NCBI GenBank assembly: GCA_902729415.1
Contig: CACVCF010000024.1
Coordinates: 45,647 to 109,646 of the forward strand
DNA length: 64,000 nt
Direction of reading: 5' to 3'
Source: Terasakiella magnetica
GTDB taxonomy: Bacteria > Pseudomonadota > Alphaproteobacteria > Rhodospirillales > Magnetospirillaceae
The notes under the pieces were generated by a model, which did not search any database, was not told the origin of the DNA, and saw only the letters and a program-made list of their open reading frames with translations. Position numbers and translations under genes: made by a program. Shown here in pieces: positions 33,460 through 41,639 of this stretch. Position 1 is the first letter of the stretch. Every line of letters starts with the position of its first letter.

Positions 33460-34536
33460 ATGAGTCGCTGCCTAGTCATTGCCGAGGCTGGAGTCAATCA
33501 CAACGGGTCGCCGGAGATGGCGGCGGCCCTGGTGAGAGCGGCGGCAGACGCAGGCGCCGACGTTATCAAGTTCCAGACCTTCAAGGCGGATAAGCTGGCG
33601 GTCAAAAGTGCTCCCAAGGCCGATTATCAGCGGCGGACCACCGGCGAAGCCGAAACGCAACTGGAGATGCTGCGACGGCTCGAATTGTCCGAGGCCACCC
33701 ATCATAGTCTGGTCGAGCAATGCCGATTACTGGGGATCACCTTTCTATCGACACCGTTCGAACTGGATAGCCTTCACTTTCTGACCAGCCGCCTGGGTTT
33801 GGACACCATCAAGATTCCATCCGGCGAGATGCTGAATGCCCCTTTGTTGCTGGCTACCGCCCAGAGTGGAGTCAACATCATCCTGTCGACCGGTATGAGC
33901 GACCTGCAGGAGGTTGAACAGGCCCTCGGGGTTCTGGCCCATGGTTATCTTGCCGACAGCACCTGCCCACCCTCACGCCAAGCCTTTGCCGCCGCCTGGG
34001 CCTCACCCGGGGCTCGGACGATCCTGGCCCAGAAGGTGTGTCTGCTTCACTGTACCACCGAGTATCCCGCATCATTCGATTCGGTCAATCTGCGGGCCAT
34101 GGACACCCTGGCGGCGGCATTCGGTCTAAAGGTCGGGTTTTCCGACCATACTCTGGGGATCGCCGCCCCTTTGGCGGCGGTTGCGCGCGGCGCTTGTGTG
34201 GTTGAGAAGCACTTTACCCTGGACCGTACGCTTCCCGGCCCAGATCACGAGGCCTCGCTGACGCCGGTGGAATTTGCCGCAATGGTTCGTGGTATCCGCG
34301 AGGTCGAGGATTGCCTGGGTGACGGTATCAAGCAACCGGCTCCGTGCGAATTGCCCAACCGCCGGGTTGCGCGCAAGAGCCTGGTGGCGCTACGCCCCAT
34401 TGGGCGGGGCGAACTATTCACTGTGGAAAATTTGGGCGTCAAGCGGCCAGGTACCGGAGTGTCACCTCTGGAATATTACGATCGGTTGGGGCAACCCGCC
34501 GAGCATGACTTCGCCCAAGACGAGGTGTTGGTGTGA
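33460..34536 (+). CDS. legI: nonulosonate synthase (LegI/NeuB type)
   Basis: 358 residues from ATG 33460 with AAGGA at 33446-33450. EAGVNHNGSPEMAAALV, DVIKFQTFKADKLA, STPFELDSLHFL, KIPSGEMLNAPLL, HCTTEYPASFDSVNLRAM, GFSDHTLGI and VEKHFTLDRTLPGPDHEAS define the NeuB TIM barrel; residues ~300-358 (RKSLVALRPIGRGELFTVEN) form the SAF antifreeze-like domain. Condenses the six-carbon sugar with phosphoenolpyruvate to a nine-carbon acid. The second NeuB-type domain in the window is in the fusion at 37723. Confidence 0.9.
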   Translation: MSRCLVIAEAGVNHNGSPEMAAALVRAAADAGADVIKFQTFKADKLAVKSAPKADYQRRTTGEAETQLEMLRRLELSEATHHSLVEQCRLLGITFLSTPFELDSLHFLTSRLGLDTIKIPSGEMLNAPLLLATAQSGVNIILSTGMSDLQEVEQALGVLAHGYLADSTCPPSRQAFAAAWASPGARTILAQKVCLLHCTTEYPASFDSVNLRAMDTLAAAFGLKVGFSDHTLGIAAPLAAVARGACVVEKHFTLDRTLPGPDHEASLTPVEFAAMVRGIREVEDCLGDGIKQPAPCELPNRRVARKSLVALRPIGRGELFTVENLGVKRPGTGVSPLEYYDRLGQPAEHDFAQDEVLV

Positions 34537-35174
34537 CGGAGGTATCGGTCATTATTCTCGGTGCAGGCGGGCATGCCAAGGTGTTGCTGGCGGCGTTGGC
34601 ACGCATGGGCCAAAATGTGGCCGGGCTGGTCGATGGCAATCCGGGTTTGCCGCAAGATGGATACTGCATGGGGCTGCCCATTCTTGGCGATGATACGTGG
34701 CTGCTGAGCCGTCCGGTGGAATCGGTCAGGCTGGTCAACGGCCTTGGTTCCACTGGCCCGACTGCGGCACGCACGGGGCTCTACCAGCGCTTCAAGGCGG
34801 CGGGGTTCGCCTTTCTGACGGTGCTCGATCCCGAAAGCCGCGTTGAGCCGGATTGCTGTTTGGGCGAAGGCGCCCAAGTACTGAAAGGGGTTCTGATCCA
34901 GCCGGGAGTCAGGATCGGCGCCAATACCATCGTCAATACCGGCGCTATCATCGATCATGACTGCACAATCGGGGAAAATTCCCATATCGCCTCCGGTGCC
35001 GTGCTGTCGGGCGGGGTTTGGGTCGGGATGGGGTGTCATGTGGGGGCAGGTGCGGTGGTCCGCCAGGGTATCGAACTGGGCGAGGGCGCCGTCGTCGGGG
35101 CGGGCGGCGTCGTGGTTTCCCGAGTTCCTGCGGGTGCTGTTGTCTACGGTAATCCGGCCAGAGTGGTGAAGTGA
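34533..35174 (+). CDS. NeuD/PglD-type sugar O- or N-acyltransferase
   Basis: 213 residues. N-terminal Rossmann-like domain with VIILGAGGHAKVLLAAL, then a left-handed beta-helix of hexapeptide repeats (GVRIGANTIVNTGAIIDHDC, GENSHIASGAVLSGG, GEGAVVGAGGVVVSRVP). The family transfers acyl groups to amino sugars or sialic acids (NeuD, PglD). In this operon it probably does the N-acetylation of the 4-amino sugar (the LegH step) or an O-acetylation of the nonulosonate. GTGA overlap with LegI. Confidence 0.85.
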   Translation: MTEVSVIILGAGGHAKVLLAALARMGQNVAGLVDGNPGLPQDGYCMGLPILGDDTWLLSRPVESVRLVNGLGSTGPTAARTGLYQRFKAAGFAFLTVLDPESRVEPDCCLGEGAQVLKGVLIQPGVRIGANTIVNTGAIIDHDCTIGENSHIASGAVLSGGVWVGMGCHVGAGAVVRQGIELGEGAVVGAGGVVVSRVPAGAVVYGNPARVVK

Positions 35175-36223
35175 TGAAGGACTGGCGCAATACGCTGATC
35201 GGCCCCGGCGACCGCATCTTGCAGGCGATCGAGGCCCTGGACAAGGGGGCGCTCAGGATCGTCCTGGTGGTGGACGGCGACGGCCGCCTGCTGGGAACGG
35301 TGACCGATGGCGATATCCGGCGCGGCATCTTGCGGGGATTGTCGCTGGATCTCGGCGTTACCGAGGTGATGAACCGCCGCTTTCACAGCGGTCTGGCGGG
35401 AACCGACCGTCATGTCCTGCTGGCGGGCATGCGGCGCGACAATCTGCAGCAATTGCCGCTGCTGGACGGCGAGGGGCGGGTTGTCGGCCTCGAGACCATC
35501 GAAGACATCTTGCATCTGCAAGAGCGGGATAATTGGGTGGTACTGATGGCGGGCGGCGAGGGCCGCAGGCTTTATCCCCTGACCGAAAGTACGCCCAAGC
35601 CGCTATTGGCCGTGGGTTCGAAGCCGATCCTGGAAACCATCCTGGATCGCTTCATCGAGGCGGGGTTCCGCCGCTTCTTTATCTCGGTCAATTATCTGGC
35701 CCATCGGGTCGAGGCCCATTTCGGCGACGGCTCCAGCCGGGGGGTGGAGATCGCCTATCTGCGTGAAGACAGCAAGCTGGGTACCGCCGGGGCGCTGCGC
35801 CTGCTGCCGTCCCGCCCGGACAAGCCGGTTTTCGTCATGAACGGCGATATCTTGACCAATGTGGATTTCGGCCGCCTGCTGGCCTTCCATGCCGAACAGG
35901 CCGCCCGCGCCACCATGTGCGTGCGCGAGCATGCGCTGACCATTCCCTATGGCGTGGTGGAGCTGAACGGCAGCCGGGTGGCCTCCATCGCCGAGAAGCC
36001 CGAGATCCGCAACTTCGTCAATGCCGGGATCTATGTCCTTGATCCGGCGGCGCTGGACTTCATTCCGCCCGAGGGCTCCTACAACATGACCCAGCTGTTC
36101 GACAGCCTGTTGGCGCAACAGCAGGCCTGCGCCGCCTTCCCCATCCGCGAATACTGGCTCGACATCGGCCGTCACGACGATTTCGAGCGGGCGAACGTGG
36201 ATTTCGACGAGTTTTTCAAATGA
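35174..36223 (+). CDS. CBS-domain sugar-1-phosphate nucleotidyltransferase (PtmE type)
   Basis: About 349 residues (ATG 35174 in TGATG; a GTG is 3 nt upstream). Residues 1-115 are a CBS pair (GTVTDGDIRRGILRGL, GLETIEDIL). Residues ~120-349 are a nucleotidyltransferase: LMAGGEGRRLYPLTESTPKP, VMNGDILTNVDF, NAGIYVLDP and WLDIGRHDDFERA. Campylobacter PtmE with this plan is a glucosamine-1-phosphate guanylyltransferase feeding legionaminic acid synthesis. GDP specificity is inferred from context only. Confidence 0.82.
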   Translation: MKDWRNTLIGPGDRILQAIEALDKGALRIVLVVDGDGRLLGTVTDGDIRRGILRGLSLDLGVTEVMNRRFHSGLAGTDRHVLLAGMRRDNLQQLPLLDGEGRVVGLETIEDILHLQERDNWVVLMAGGEGRRLYPLTESTPKPLLAVGSKPILETILDRFIEAGFRRFFISVNYLAHRVEAHFGDGSSRGVEIAYLREDSKLGTAGALRLLPSRPDKPVFVMNGDILTNVDFGRLLAFHAEQAARATMCVREHALTIPYGVVELNGSRVASIAEKPEIRNFVNAGIYVLDPAALDFIPPEGSYNMTQLFDSLLAQQQACAAFPIREYWLDIGRHDDFERANVDFDEFFK

Positions 36224-36248
36224 GCCGCCGGGTCGGGAGGTCGGGGCG

Positions 36249-36947
36249 ATGATCGGCGGCAAGCGGGTGCTGGCGGTGATTGCCGCCCGGGGCGGCTCCA
36301 AGGGTCTGCCGGGCAAGAACATCCGTCCCCTGGGCGGGCGGCCGCTGATCGCCTGGAGCGTCGAGGCCGCCAAGGGCTCGGCCCTCTTGGATCGTGTCGT
36401 GGTCTCCACCGACGATGCCGACATCGCCGCGGCGGCCCGCGCCGCCGGGGCCGAGGCACCGTTCCTGAGGCCGCCGGAACTGGCCACCGACGATGCCAAT
36501 ATCATCGATGCGGTGCTGCATGTGATCGATACCCTGGGCGAGAAGCCCGATTACGTGGTGTTGTTGCAGGCGACGTCGCCCTTACGGCTGGCGGCCGATA
36601 TCGATTCCTGTCTCCGTTTGTGCGTCGAGACCGGGGCGCCTGCGGCCTGCGGCGTCACCCCGGCGCCCAAGAGCCCCTATTGGATGTTCCGTCTGGATGC
36701 CGAGGGGCGGGTTCACCCCTTGATCGAGCGCGACACCAGCCCCGGCGAGCAGCGCCAGGCCCTGCCACCCGCTTATCTCGCCAACGGCGCCGTCTTTGTC
36801 GCCCAAACCGACTGGCTGCGGCGCGAGCGCACCTTCTGGCGGCCGGGGATCACGCTTGGATATGTCATGCCGCCGGAACGCTCGGTCGATATCGATACCG
36901 TGCTGGATTTCAGGCTGGCGGAAGTGCTGGCGGCGGGCGCGTCTTGA
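36249..36947 (+). CDS. CMP-nonulosonate cytidylyltransferase (NeuA/LegF type)
   Basis: 232 residues. LAVIAARGGSKGLPGKNIRP is the nucleotide-binding motif, followed by RVVVSTDDADIAAAA, VLLQATSPLRLAADID and PPERSVDIDTVLDF. Activates a nonulosonic acid with CTP. It is one of two such genes in tandem (the next at 37003), so two different nine-carbon acids, or a parent and derivative, may be activated. Confidence 0.87.
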   Translation: MIGGKRVLAVIAARGGSKGLPGKNIRPLGGRPLIAWSVEAAKGSALLDRVVVSTDDADIAAAARAAGAEAPFLRPPELATDDANIIDAVLHVIDTLGEKPDYVVLLQATSPLRLAADIDSCLRLCVETGAPAACGVTPAPKSPYWMFRLDAEGRVHPLIERDTSPGEQRQALPPAYLANGAVFVAQTDWLRRERTFWRPGITLGYVMPPERSVDIDTVLDFRLAEVLAAGAS

Positions 36948-37002
36948 CAACGCCTCGGCTGGAAGCGCATTCAATCGGATCGTTTCTTTGCACGCGCGGG
37001 CC

Positions 37003-37707
37003 ATGACCAACTCCCAGACATCGAACCGCATCGTCGCCATCATCCCCGCCCGTGGCGGGTCCAAGGGAATTTTGCGCAAGAATGTCCGGGTGGTGGGCGG
37101 GTTACCGCTGATCGCCCACAGCATTCTCGACGGGCGGGACTCGGTCCGGGTGACCGAGGTCTATGTCAGCACCGACGATGCCGAAATCGCCGAGGTCTCG
37201 CGCAGCCATGGCGCCCGCGTCATCGAGCGTCCGGCTGACATCTCGGGCGATACCGCCAGTTCGGAAACGGCGCTGATCCACGCCCTCGACGTCATCGAGC
37301 AGGATGGCCCGGTGGATCTGGTGGTGTTCCTGCAATGCACCTCGCCGGTGCGGAGCGGTGCCGATATCGATGCCGCCATCGCCACGCTGGAACGCGAACA
37401 GGCCGATTCCCTGCTGTCCGTTTCGCCATCGCATCGTTTTTTGTGGAAGCAGGGGCCGCAAGGCCCCGTCGCCCTGAACTACGACCCCATGAAGCGCCCG
37501 CGCCGCCAGGAGCTTGAGCCCCAGTACATGGAGAACGGCTCCATCTATCTGTTCCGGCCCTGGGTGCTGCGCCGCTTCGCCAACCGGCTGGGGGGCAAGA
37601 TCGCCCTGTCGGTCATGAGCCCGCGTGCCGCCTTCGAGATCGACGACGAGCTTGATCTGGCGGTGATAGGCTTCCTGCTGTCCAACACCACCGATTCCCT
37701 GGATTAG
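37003..37707 (+). CDS. second CMP-nonulosonate cytidylyltransferase (NeuA type)
   Basis: 234 residues. VAIIPARGGSKGILRKNVRV, EVYVSTDDAEIAEVS, VVFLQCTSPVRSGADIDAAI and AFEIDDELDLAV are NeuA motifs; LEPQYMENGSIYLFRP is typical of the NeuA/PseF group. Diverged from the gene at 36249 (for example ILRKN instead of LPGKN). It directly precedes the NeuB fusion gene, so the pair may form a second nonulosonate branch. Confidence 0.86.
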   Translation: MTNSQTSNRIVAIIPARGGSKGILRKNVRVVGGLPLIAHSILDGRDSVRVTEVYVSTDDAEIAEVSRSHGARVIERPADISGDTASSETALIHALDVIEQDGPVDLVVFLQCTSPVRSGADIDAAIATLEREQADSLLSVSPSHRFLWKQGPQGPVALNYDPMKRPRRQELEPQYMENGSIYLFRPWVLRRFANRLGGKIALSVMSPRAAFEIDDELDLAVIGFLLSNTTDSLD

Positions 37708-37722
37708 TCCTGCCGAGATCCC

Positions 37723-39969
37723 ATGATCATTGACAAGAACATCGCCAAGTACTCCGTCTTTTCAGAAGACACCCTGCGCAATGCGCTGCGCAAGATCAAT
37801 GACAACAAGGAACGCGTGGTCTTTGCCGTGGGCGAGACCGGGCGTCTCGATGGCGTCGTCACCGACGGGGATGTGCGCCGTTGGCTGGTAGGCACCGAGC
37901 GGCCCGACCTCGACGTGCGGGTGGGGACCATCGCCAACCGTGACTTCCTTTCGGTCCGGATCGGCGAGGACCGCCACAAGATCGAGGCCATGCTGTCCGA
38001 CCGCATCGCCTTCGTGCCGCTGCTGGATGGCTACGGCCATCTGGTGGGCGTGGCGCGGGCGCGTCGGCCGGTAATCGACATCGCCGGATTCCGCCTGGAA
38101 GAGCACAGCCCCGCCTTTGTCATCGCCGAAATCGGCAACAACCACCAGGGCAGTCTGGACTTGGCCTGCAGGCTGATCGACGAGGCCGCCGCCGCGGGCG
38201 CCGATTGCGCCAAGTTCCAGTTGCGCGATATGGCGTCCTTGTACCGCAACAGCGGCGACCACACCGACGCCAGCGAGGATCTGGGCTCGCAATACACCCT
38301 CGACCTGCTGTCGCGGTTCTCGCTGGGGGTGGACGATCTGTTTCGCGCCTTCGACTATGCCAAGACCAGGAATCTGGTGCCGCTGTGCACGCCGTGGGAT
38401 CCTGAAAGCGTTGCGGCGCTGGAGCGCTATGGCGTGGCGGCCTATAAGGCGGCGTCGGCGGACCTGACCAATCACCAGCTTCTGACCGCCATCGCCGAGA
38501 CCGGGCGGCCCTTGATGCTGTCTACCGGCATGTCGCACGAATCCGAGATCATCGAGGCGGTGGAGGTGTTGAAGCGCCAGGGGGCGCAATACGTGCTGCT
38601 GCACTGCAACTCCACCTATCCGGCGCCGTTCAAGGATATCAATCTCAGCTATATGGATCGGCTGCGCGCCATTGGTGATTGTCTGGTGGGCTATTCCGGT
38701 CACGAGCGCGGCTTTGCCGTCGTGCTGGCGGCGGTGGCGCGCGGCGCCAAGGTGGTGGAAAAGCATTTCACCCTGGACAAGACCCAAGAAGGCAATGACC
38801 ACAAGGTCAGCCTGCTGCCCGACGAATTCCGCGCCATGGTGGATGGTATCCGCCAGATCGAGGATTCCATGGGCAGCACCGATGCCCGCGCCCTGACCCA
38901 GGGCGAGATGATGAACCGGGAAACCCTGGCCAAGAGTCTGATCGTCGCCTGCGACATCGAGGCCGGCCAAGAGATTGCCGACGACATGCTGCTGGTGCGC
39001 AGCCCCGGCAAGGGGCTCCAGCCCAACCAGCGCGCCGCTCTGGTCGGACGCAAGTCCAAGCGCGCCATGAAGGCGGGCGATTTCTTCTTTCCCAGTGACA
39101 TTTCCGACAGTGACGCCCGCCCCCGCCCCTTCAGCTATCGCCGTCCCTGGGGCCTGCCGGTGCGCTATCACGATTACCGGTCGCTGCTGGCCATGACCAA
39201 TATGCCGTTGGTGGAGTTCCACCTCAGCTATGTGGACATGGACGCGGCGCTGGAGCCGTTTTTCGACCAGCCCCTGGACGTGGATTTCGTCATCCACAGC
39301 CCGGAACTGTTCGCGGGCGACCATGTGCTGGATCTGTGTTCGCTGGACGAGGCGTATCGCGCTCAGTCCATCCGCAGCCTGCAACGGGTGATCGACCTGA
39401 CCCGGACGTTGAAGCGCTGGTTCCCGCGCACCCAGCGCCCGATGATCGTCACCAATGTGGGCGGGTTCAGCATGGACGCCCATCTGTCGGCGGCCCAGAT
39501 CGCCCATCTCCACACCATCCTCGACGACAGCCTGTCCAAGCTGGACATGACGGGGGTCGAGATCATCCCCCAGACCATGCCGCCCTATCCCTGGCATTTC
39601 GGTGGTCAGCGCTATCACAACCTGTTCGTCGATGCCGCCGATATCGCCGGGTTCTGCCAGCGCCACGACATGCGGGTCTGCCTTGACGTTTCGCATTCGA
39701 AACTTGCCTGTACCCACCTCAAGACCACCTTCACCAGCTTCATGGAGGAGGTCGGGCCCCATGTCGCCCACCTTCACCTCGCCGACGCCAAGGGCGTGGA
39801 CGGCGAGGGCATCCAGATCGGTACCGGTGACCTGGACTTTGCCGCCTTGGCGGCCCAGCTCGACCGTCTTTCCCCCAAGGCCAGCTTCATTCCCGAGATC
39901 TGGCAGGGGCATAAGAACGACGGTGAAGGCTTCTGGGTCGCGCTCGACCGGCTGGAGGCGTGGTTCTGA
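37723..39969 (+). CDS. four-part fusion: CBS pair, NeuB synthase, SAF domain, xylose-isomerase-like TIM barrel
   Basis: 748 residues, about twice the usual NeuB length. Residues 1-115: CBS pair (GVVTDGDVRRWLVG, FVPLLDGYGHLVGVA). 129-375: NeuB barrel (EIGNNHQGSLDLA, CAKFQLRDM, HCNSTYPAPFKDINL, GYSGHERGF, VEKHFTLDKTQEGNDHKVS). 385-460: SAF domain (LAKSLIVACDIEAGQEI, LVGRKSKRAMKAGD). 470-748: a sugar-phosphate isomerase/AP-endonuclease-like barrel (VCLDVSHSKLACTH, HVAHLHLADAKGVDGEG, PEIWQGHKNDG) with His/Asp/Glu residues suited to metal binding. It likely makes a nonulosonic acid and isomerises its precursor, with CBS control. Catalytic order is inference. Confidence 0.85.
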   Translation: MIIDKNIAKYSVFSEDTLRNALRKINDNKERVVFAVGETGRLDGVVTDGDVRRWLVGTERPDLDVRVGTIANRDFLSVRIGEDRHKIEAMLSDRIAFVPLLDGYGHLVGVARARRPVIDIAGFRLEEHSPAFVIAEIGNNHQGSLDLACRLIDEAAAAGADCAKFQLRDMASLYRNSGDHTDASEDLGSQYTLDLLSRFSLGVDDLFRAFDYAKTRNLVPLCTPWDPESVAALERYGVAAYKAASADLTNHQLLTAIAETGRPLMLSTGMSHESEIIEAVEVLKRQGAQYVLLHCNSTYPAPFKDINLSYMDRLRAIGDCLVGYSGHERGFAVVLAAVARGAKVVEKHFTLDKTQEGNDHKVSLLPDEFRAMVDGIRQIEDSMGSTDARALTQGEMMNRETLAKSLIVACDIEAGQEIADDMLLVRSPGKGLQPNQRAALVGRKSKRAMKAGDFFFPSDISDSDARPRPFSYRRPWGLPVRYHDYRSLLAMTNMPLVEFHLSYVDMDAALEPFFDQPLDVDFVIHSPELFAGDHVLDLCSLDEAYRAQSIRSLQRVIDLTRTLKRWFPRTQRPMIVTNVGGFSMDAHLSAAQIAHLHTILDDSLSKLDMTGVEIIPQTMPPYPWHFGGQRYHNLFVDAADIAGFCQRHDMRVCLDVSHSKLACTHLKTTFTSFMEEVGPHVAHLHLADAKGVDGEGIQIGTGDLDFAALAAQLDRLSPKASFIPEIWQGHKNDGEGFWVALDRLEAWF

Positions 39970-39983
39970 GCCCTGGCGATTCA

Positions 39984-40021
39984 GACAAGAGCTCGGTGCG
40001 AGGCTGCACAGATCTCTTGTC
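39984..40021 (+). promoter_or_regulatory. two-tier RNA hairpin between genes
   Basis: GACAAGAG (39984-39991) pairs with CTCTTGTC (40014-40021); inside a symmetric 4/4 internal loop, GTGC (39996-39999) pairs with GCAC (40006-40009) around a 6-nt loop. No T-run follows. It lies 15 nt after the NeuB fusion stop and 18 nt before the next start. Might be a processing, pausing or termination signal; no known class recognised. Confidence 0.4.
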
Positions 40022-40039
40022 ATCGCATTCTAGGCGGCC

Positions 40040-41635
40040 ATGAGCATCCGGCTGGTCACCTCTCACGCTCTGGCCGCCGGTCTGGCGCCCGGCGAGGTCT
40101 GGGTCGCGCCGGTCGGTCCCGATCCCTCCATGCCGCCGGAGCGGCGCCTGGAGGTCGGGGCCGAGCTGGAAGCCGCCTTTGCCGCCATCATTCCCGAATT
40201 GCTCGACCTTTGCCGCCGGTTAGGCGAGGACGACAGCGCGTCGTTGGCCCATACCCCGTCGGCGGCGGTCAATGTCTCCGATCTCGGGGTGATGATGGCC
40301 TGGACCCGGCTGCTGGAGGGCTGGGCCGCCACTGATAGCCGCCGGGTGGTGGTGGTGTGCGACGACCGCCGCCTGTTCCGGCACTGGGCCAGGATCGCAG
40401 GCCTCGCGGCCGGGTCCGAACCGCCCGATCCCGGTTTGTGGCCGGTTTTGCGTGGGTTTGCCGCCCGGCTGCGCTATGGCCTGAGGGCGGCGCATGCCGC
40501 CCTGACCACCAAGGCCGCCGCCACACCGGGAGGGGCGTGGCTGCTGTCTTATTATCATCCCGGCTCGGACGCCCAAGGCGGCGACGCCTATTTCGGCCCG
40601 CTGATGACTGAACGGCGCGATCTGCGCCGGATTGTGCATGTGGATTGCCCGCCCACCCAGGCGGAAACCCTGCGGGGGGACGGCAGAACCCTCAGCCTGC
40701 ATGGCTTCGGCTCGGCATGGTTCGCCCTGACCCGTCTGGCCTTTGCTCGCTGGCGGCCCCGGACCGAGATGCTGGGCGGCCGATGGGGCGGGCTGGTGGG
40801 CCGCGCCGCCGCCATCGAGGCCGCCACCGCCCAAGGTGCCGCCATTGCCTGGCAGATTCACTGCCAGCGCCGCTGGCTCGACCGCATCCGGCCCCAGGCG
40901 GTGGCTTGGCCGTGGGAAAACCATGGCTGGGAGCGCGATCTCGCCCGTGCCGCCCGGTCTTTGGCAATTGCCACCGTGGGCTATCAGCACGCCACCGTCG
41001 GGCGCTACGAGCTGAACTACCACATGGCGGCCAACCGGGATGGTTTCGAAAGCGTACCGGATCAGGTTCTCTGCGCCGGCGGCCTGACCCGTGCCGCCTT
41101 GACCCGCTGGGGCCTGCCGGAAGGGCGAAGCCGGATCGGCGGGGCGCTGCGCTATCCCGACCGCCGGGGGCCGCGATACGATCCGGCGGCGCCGGTTTTT
41201 GTGGCTTTACCCGGCGACCGCGCCTTGGCGCTGCAATTGGTGGCCGCGGCCCAAGCCTTGGCGCGGCAAACCGGGCGCCGGGTGCTGGTCCGCCCCCATC
41301 CCATCTACGACGTCGCCGTGGCCGAGACCGAGCGAGTGTCGCGGGCCGCGGCGGGACTCGACGGCCAGACGGCGGTGTCGGCGGTGGTCTATGCCGCCAC
41401 CACCGTGGGGCTGGAGGCGATCCTCTACGGCCTGCCCACCATCCGCTTCATCGCACGCGGTTGCATCGCGCCGGATATTCTGCCAAACACCTTGGAGATT
41501 GCCGCCGCCGATGCCGCCGGTTTGGCCGAGATGGTCGGTCAGGCCCCACCGCCGCCAGTTGTTGTCCGCGCCGAGATGTTCGCTCCGGTCGATCCGGCTG
41601 TCTGGCGCCAAGCTTTACCGCCGCTGCAGGGTTGA
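40040..41635 (+). CDS. putative surface-carbohydrate protein (LIC13510-like, tentative)
   Basis: 531 residues, no confident family. The centre has WPWENHGWERDLARAARSL and VGYQHATVGRYELNYH; the C-terminal half shows PVFVALPGDRALALQLV, RRVLVRPHPIYDVAV and VVYAATTVGLEAILYGLPTI, which look like the donor-binding half of a GT-B-type transferase such as KpsC/KpsS-like or LIC13510-type surface carbohydrate proteins. Probably a cytoplasmic transferase adding a nonulosonate or Kdo-like sugar; that is inference. No transmembrane segment is evident. Confidence 0.5.
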   Translation: MSIRLVTSHALAAGLAPGEVWVAPVGPDPSMPPERRLEVGAELEAAFAAIIPELLDLCRRLGEDDSASLAHTPSAAVNVSDLGVMMAWTRLLEGWAATDSRRVVVVCDDRRLFRHWARIAGLAAGSEPPDPGLWPVLRGFAARLRYGLRAAHAALTTKAAATPGGAWLLSYYHPGSDAQGGDAYFGPLMTERRDLRRIVHVDCPPTQAETLRGDGRTLSLHGFGSAWFALTRLAFARWRPRTEMLGGRWGGLVGRAAAIEAATAQGAAIAWQIHCQRRWLDRIRPQAVAWPWENHGWERDLARAARSLAIATVGYQHATVGRYELNYHMAANRDGFESVPDQVLCAGGLTRAALTRWGLPEGRSRIGGALRYPDRRGPRYDPAAPVFVALPGDRALALQLVAAAQALARQTGRRVLVRPHPIYDVAVAETERVSRAAAGLDGQTAVSAVVYAATTVGLEAILYGLPTIRFIARGCIAPDILPNTLEIAAADAAGLAEMVGQAPPPPVVVRAEMFAPVDPAVWRQALPPLQG

Positions 41636-41639
41636 TCCC

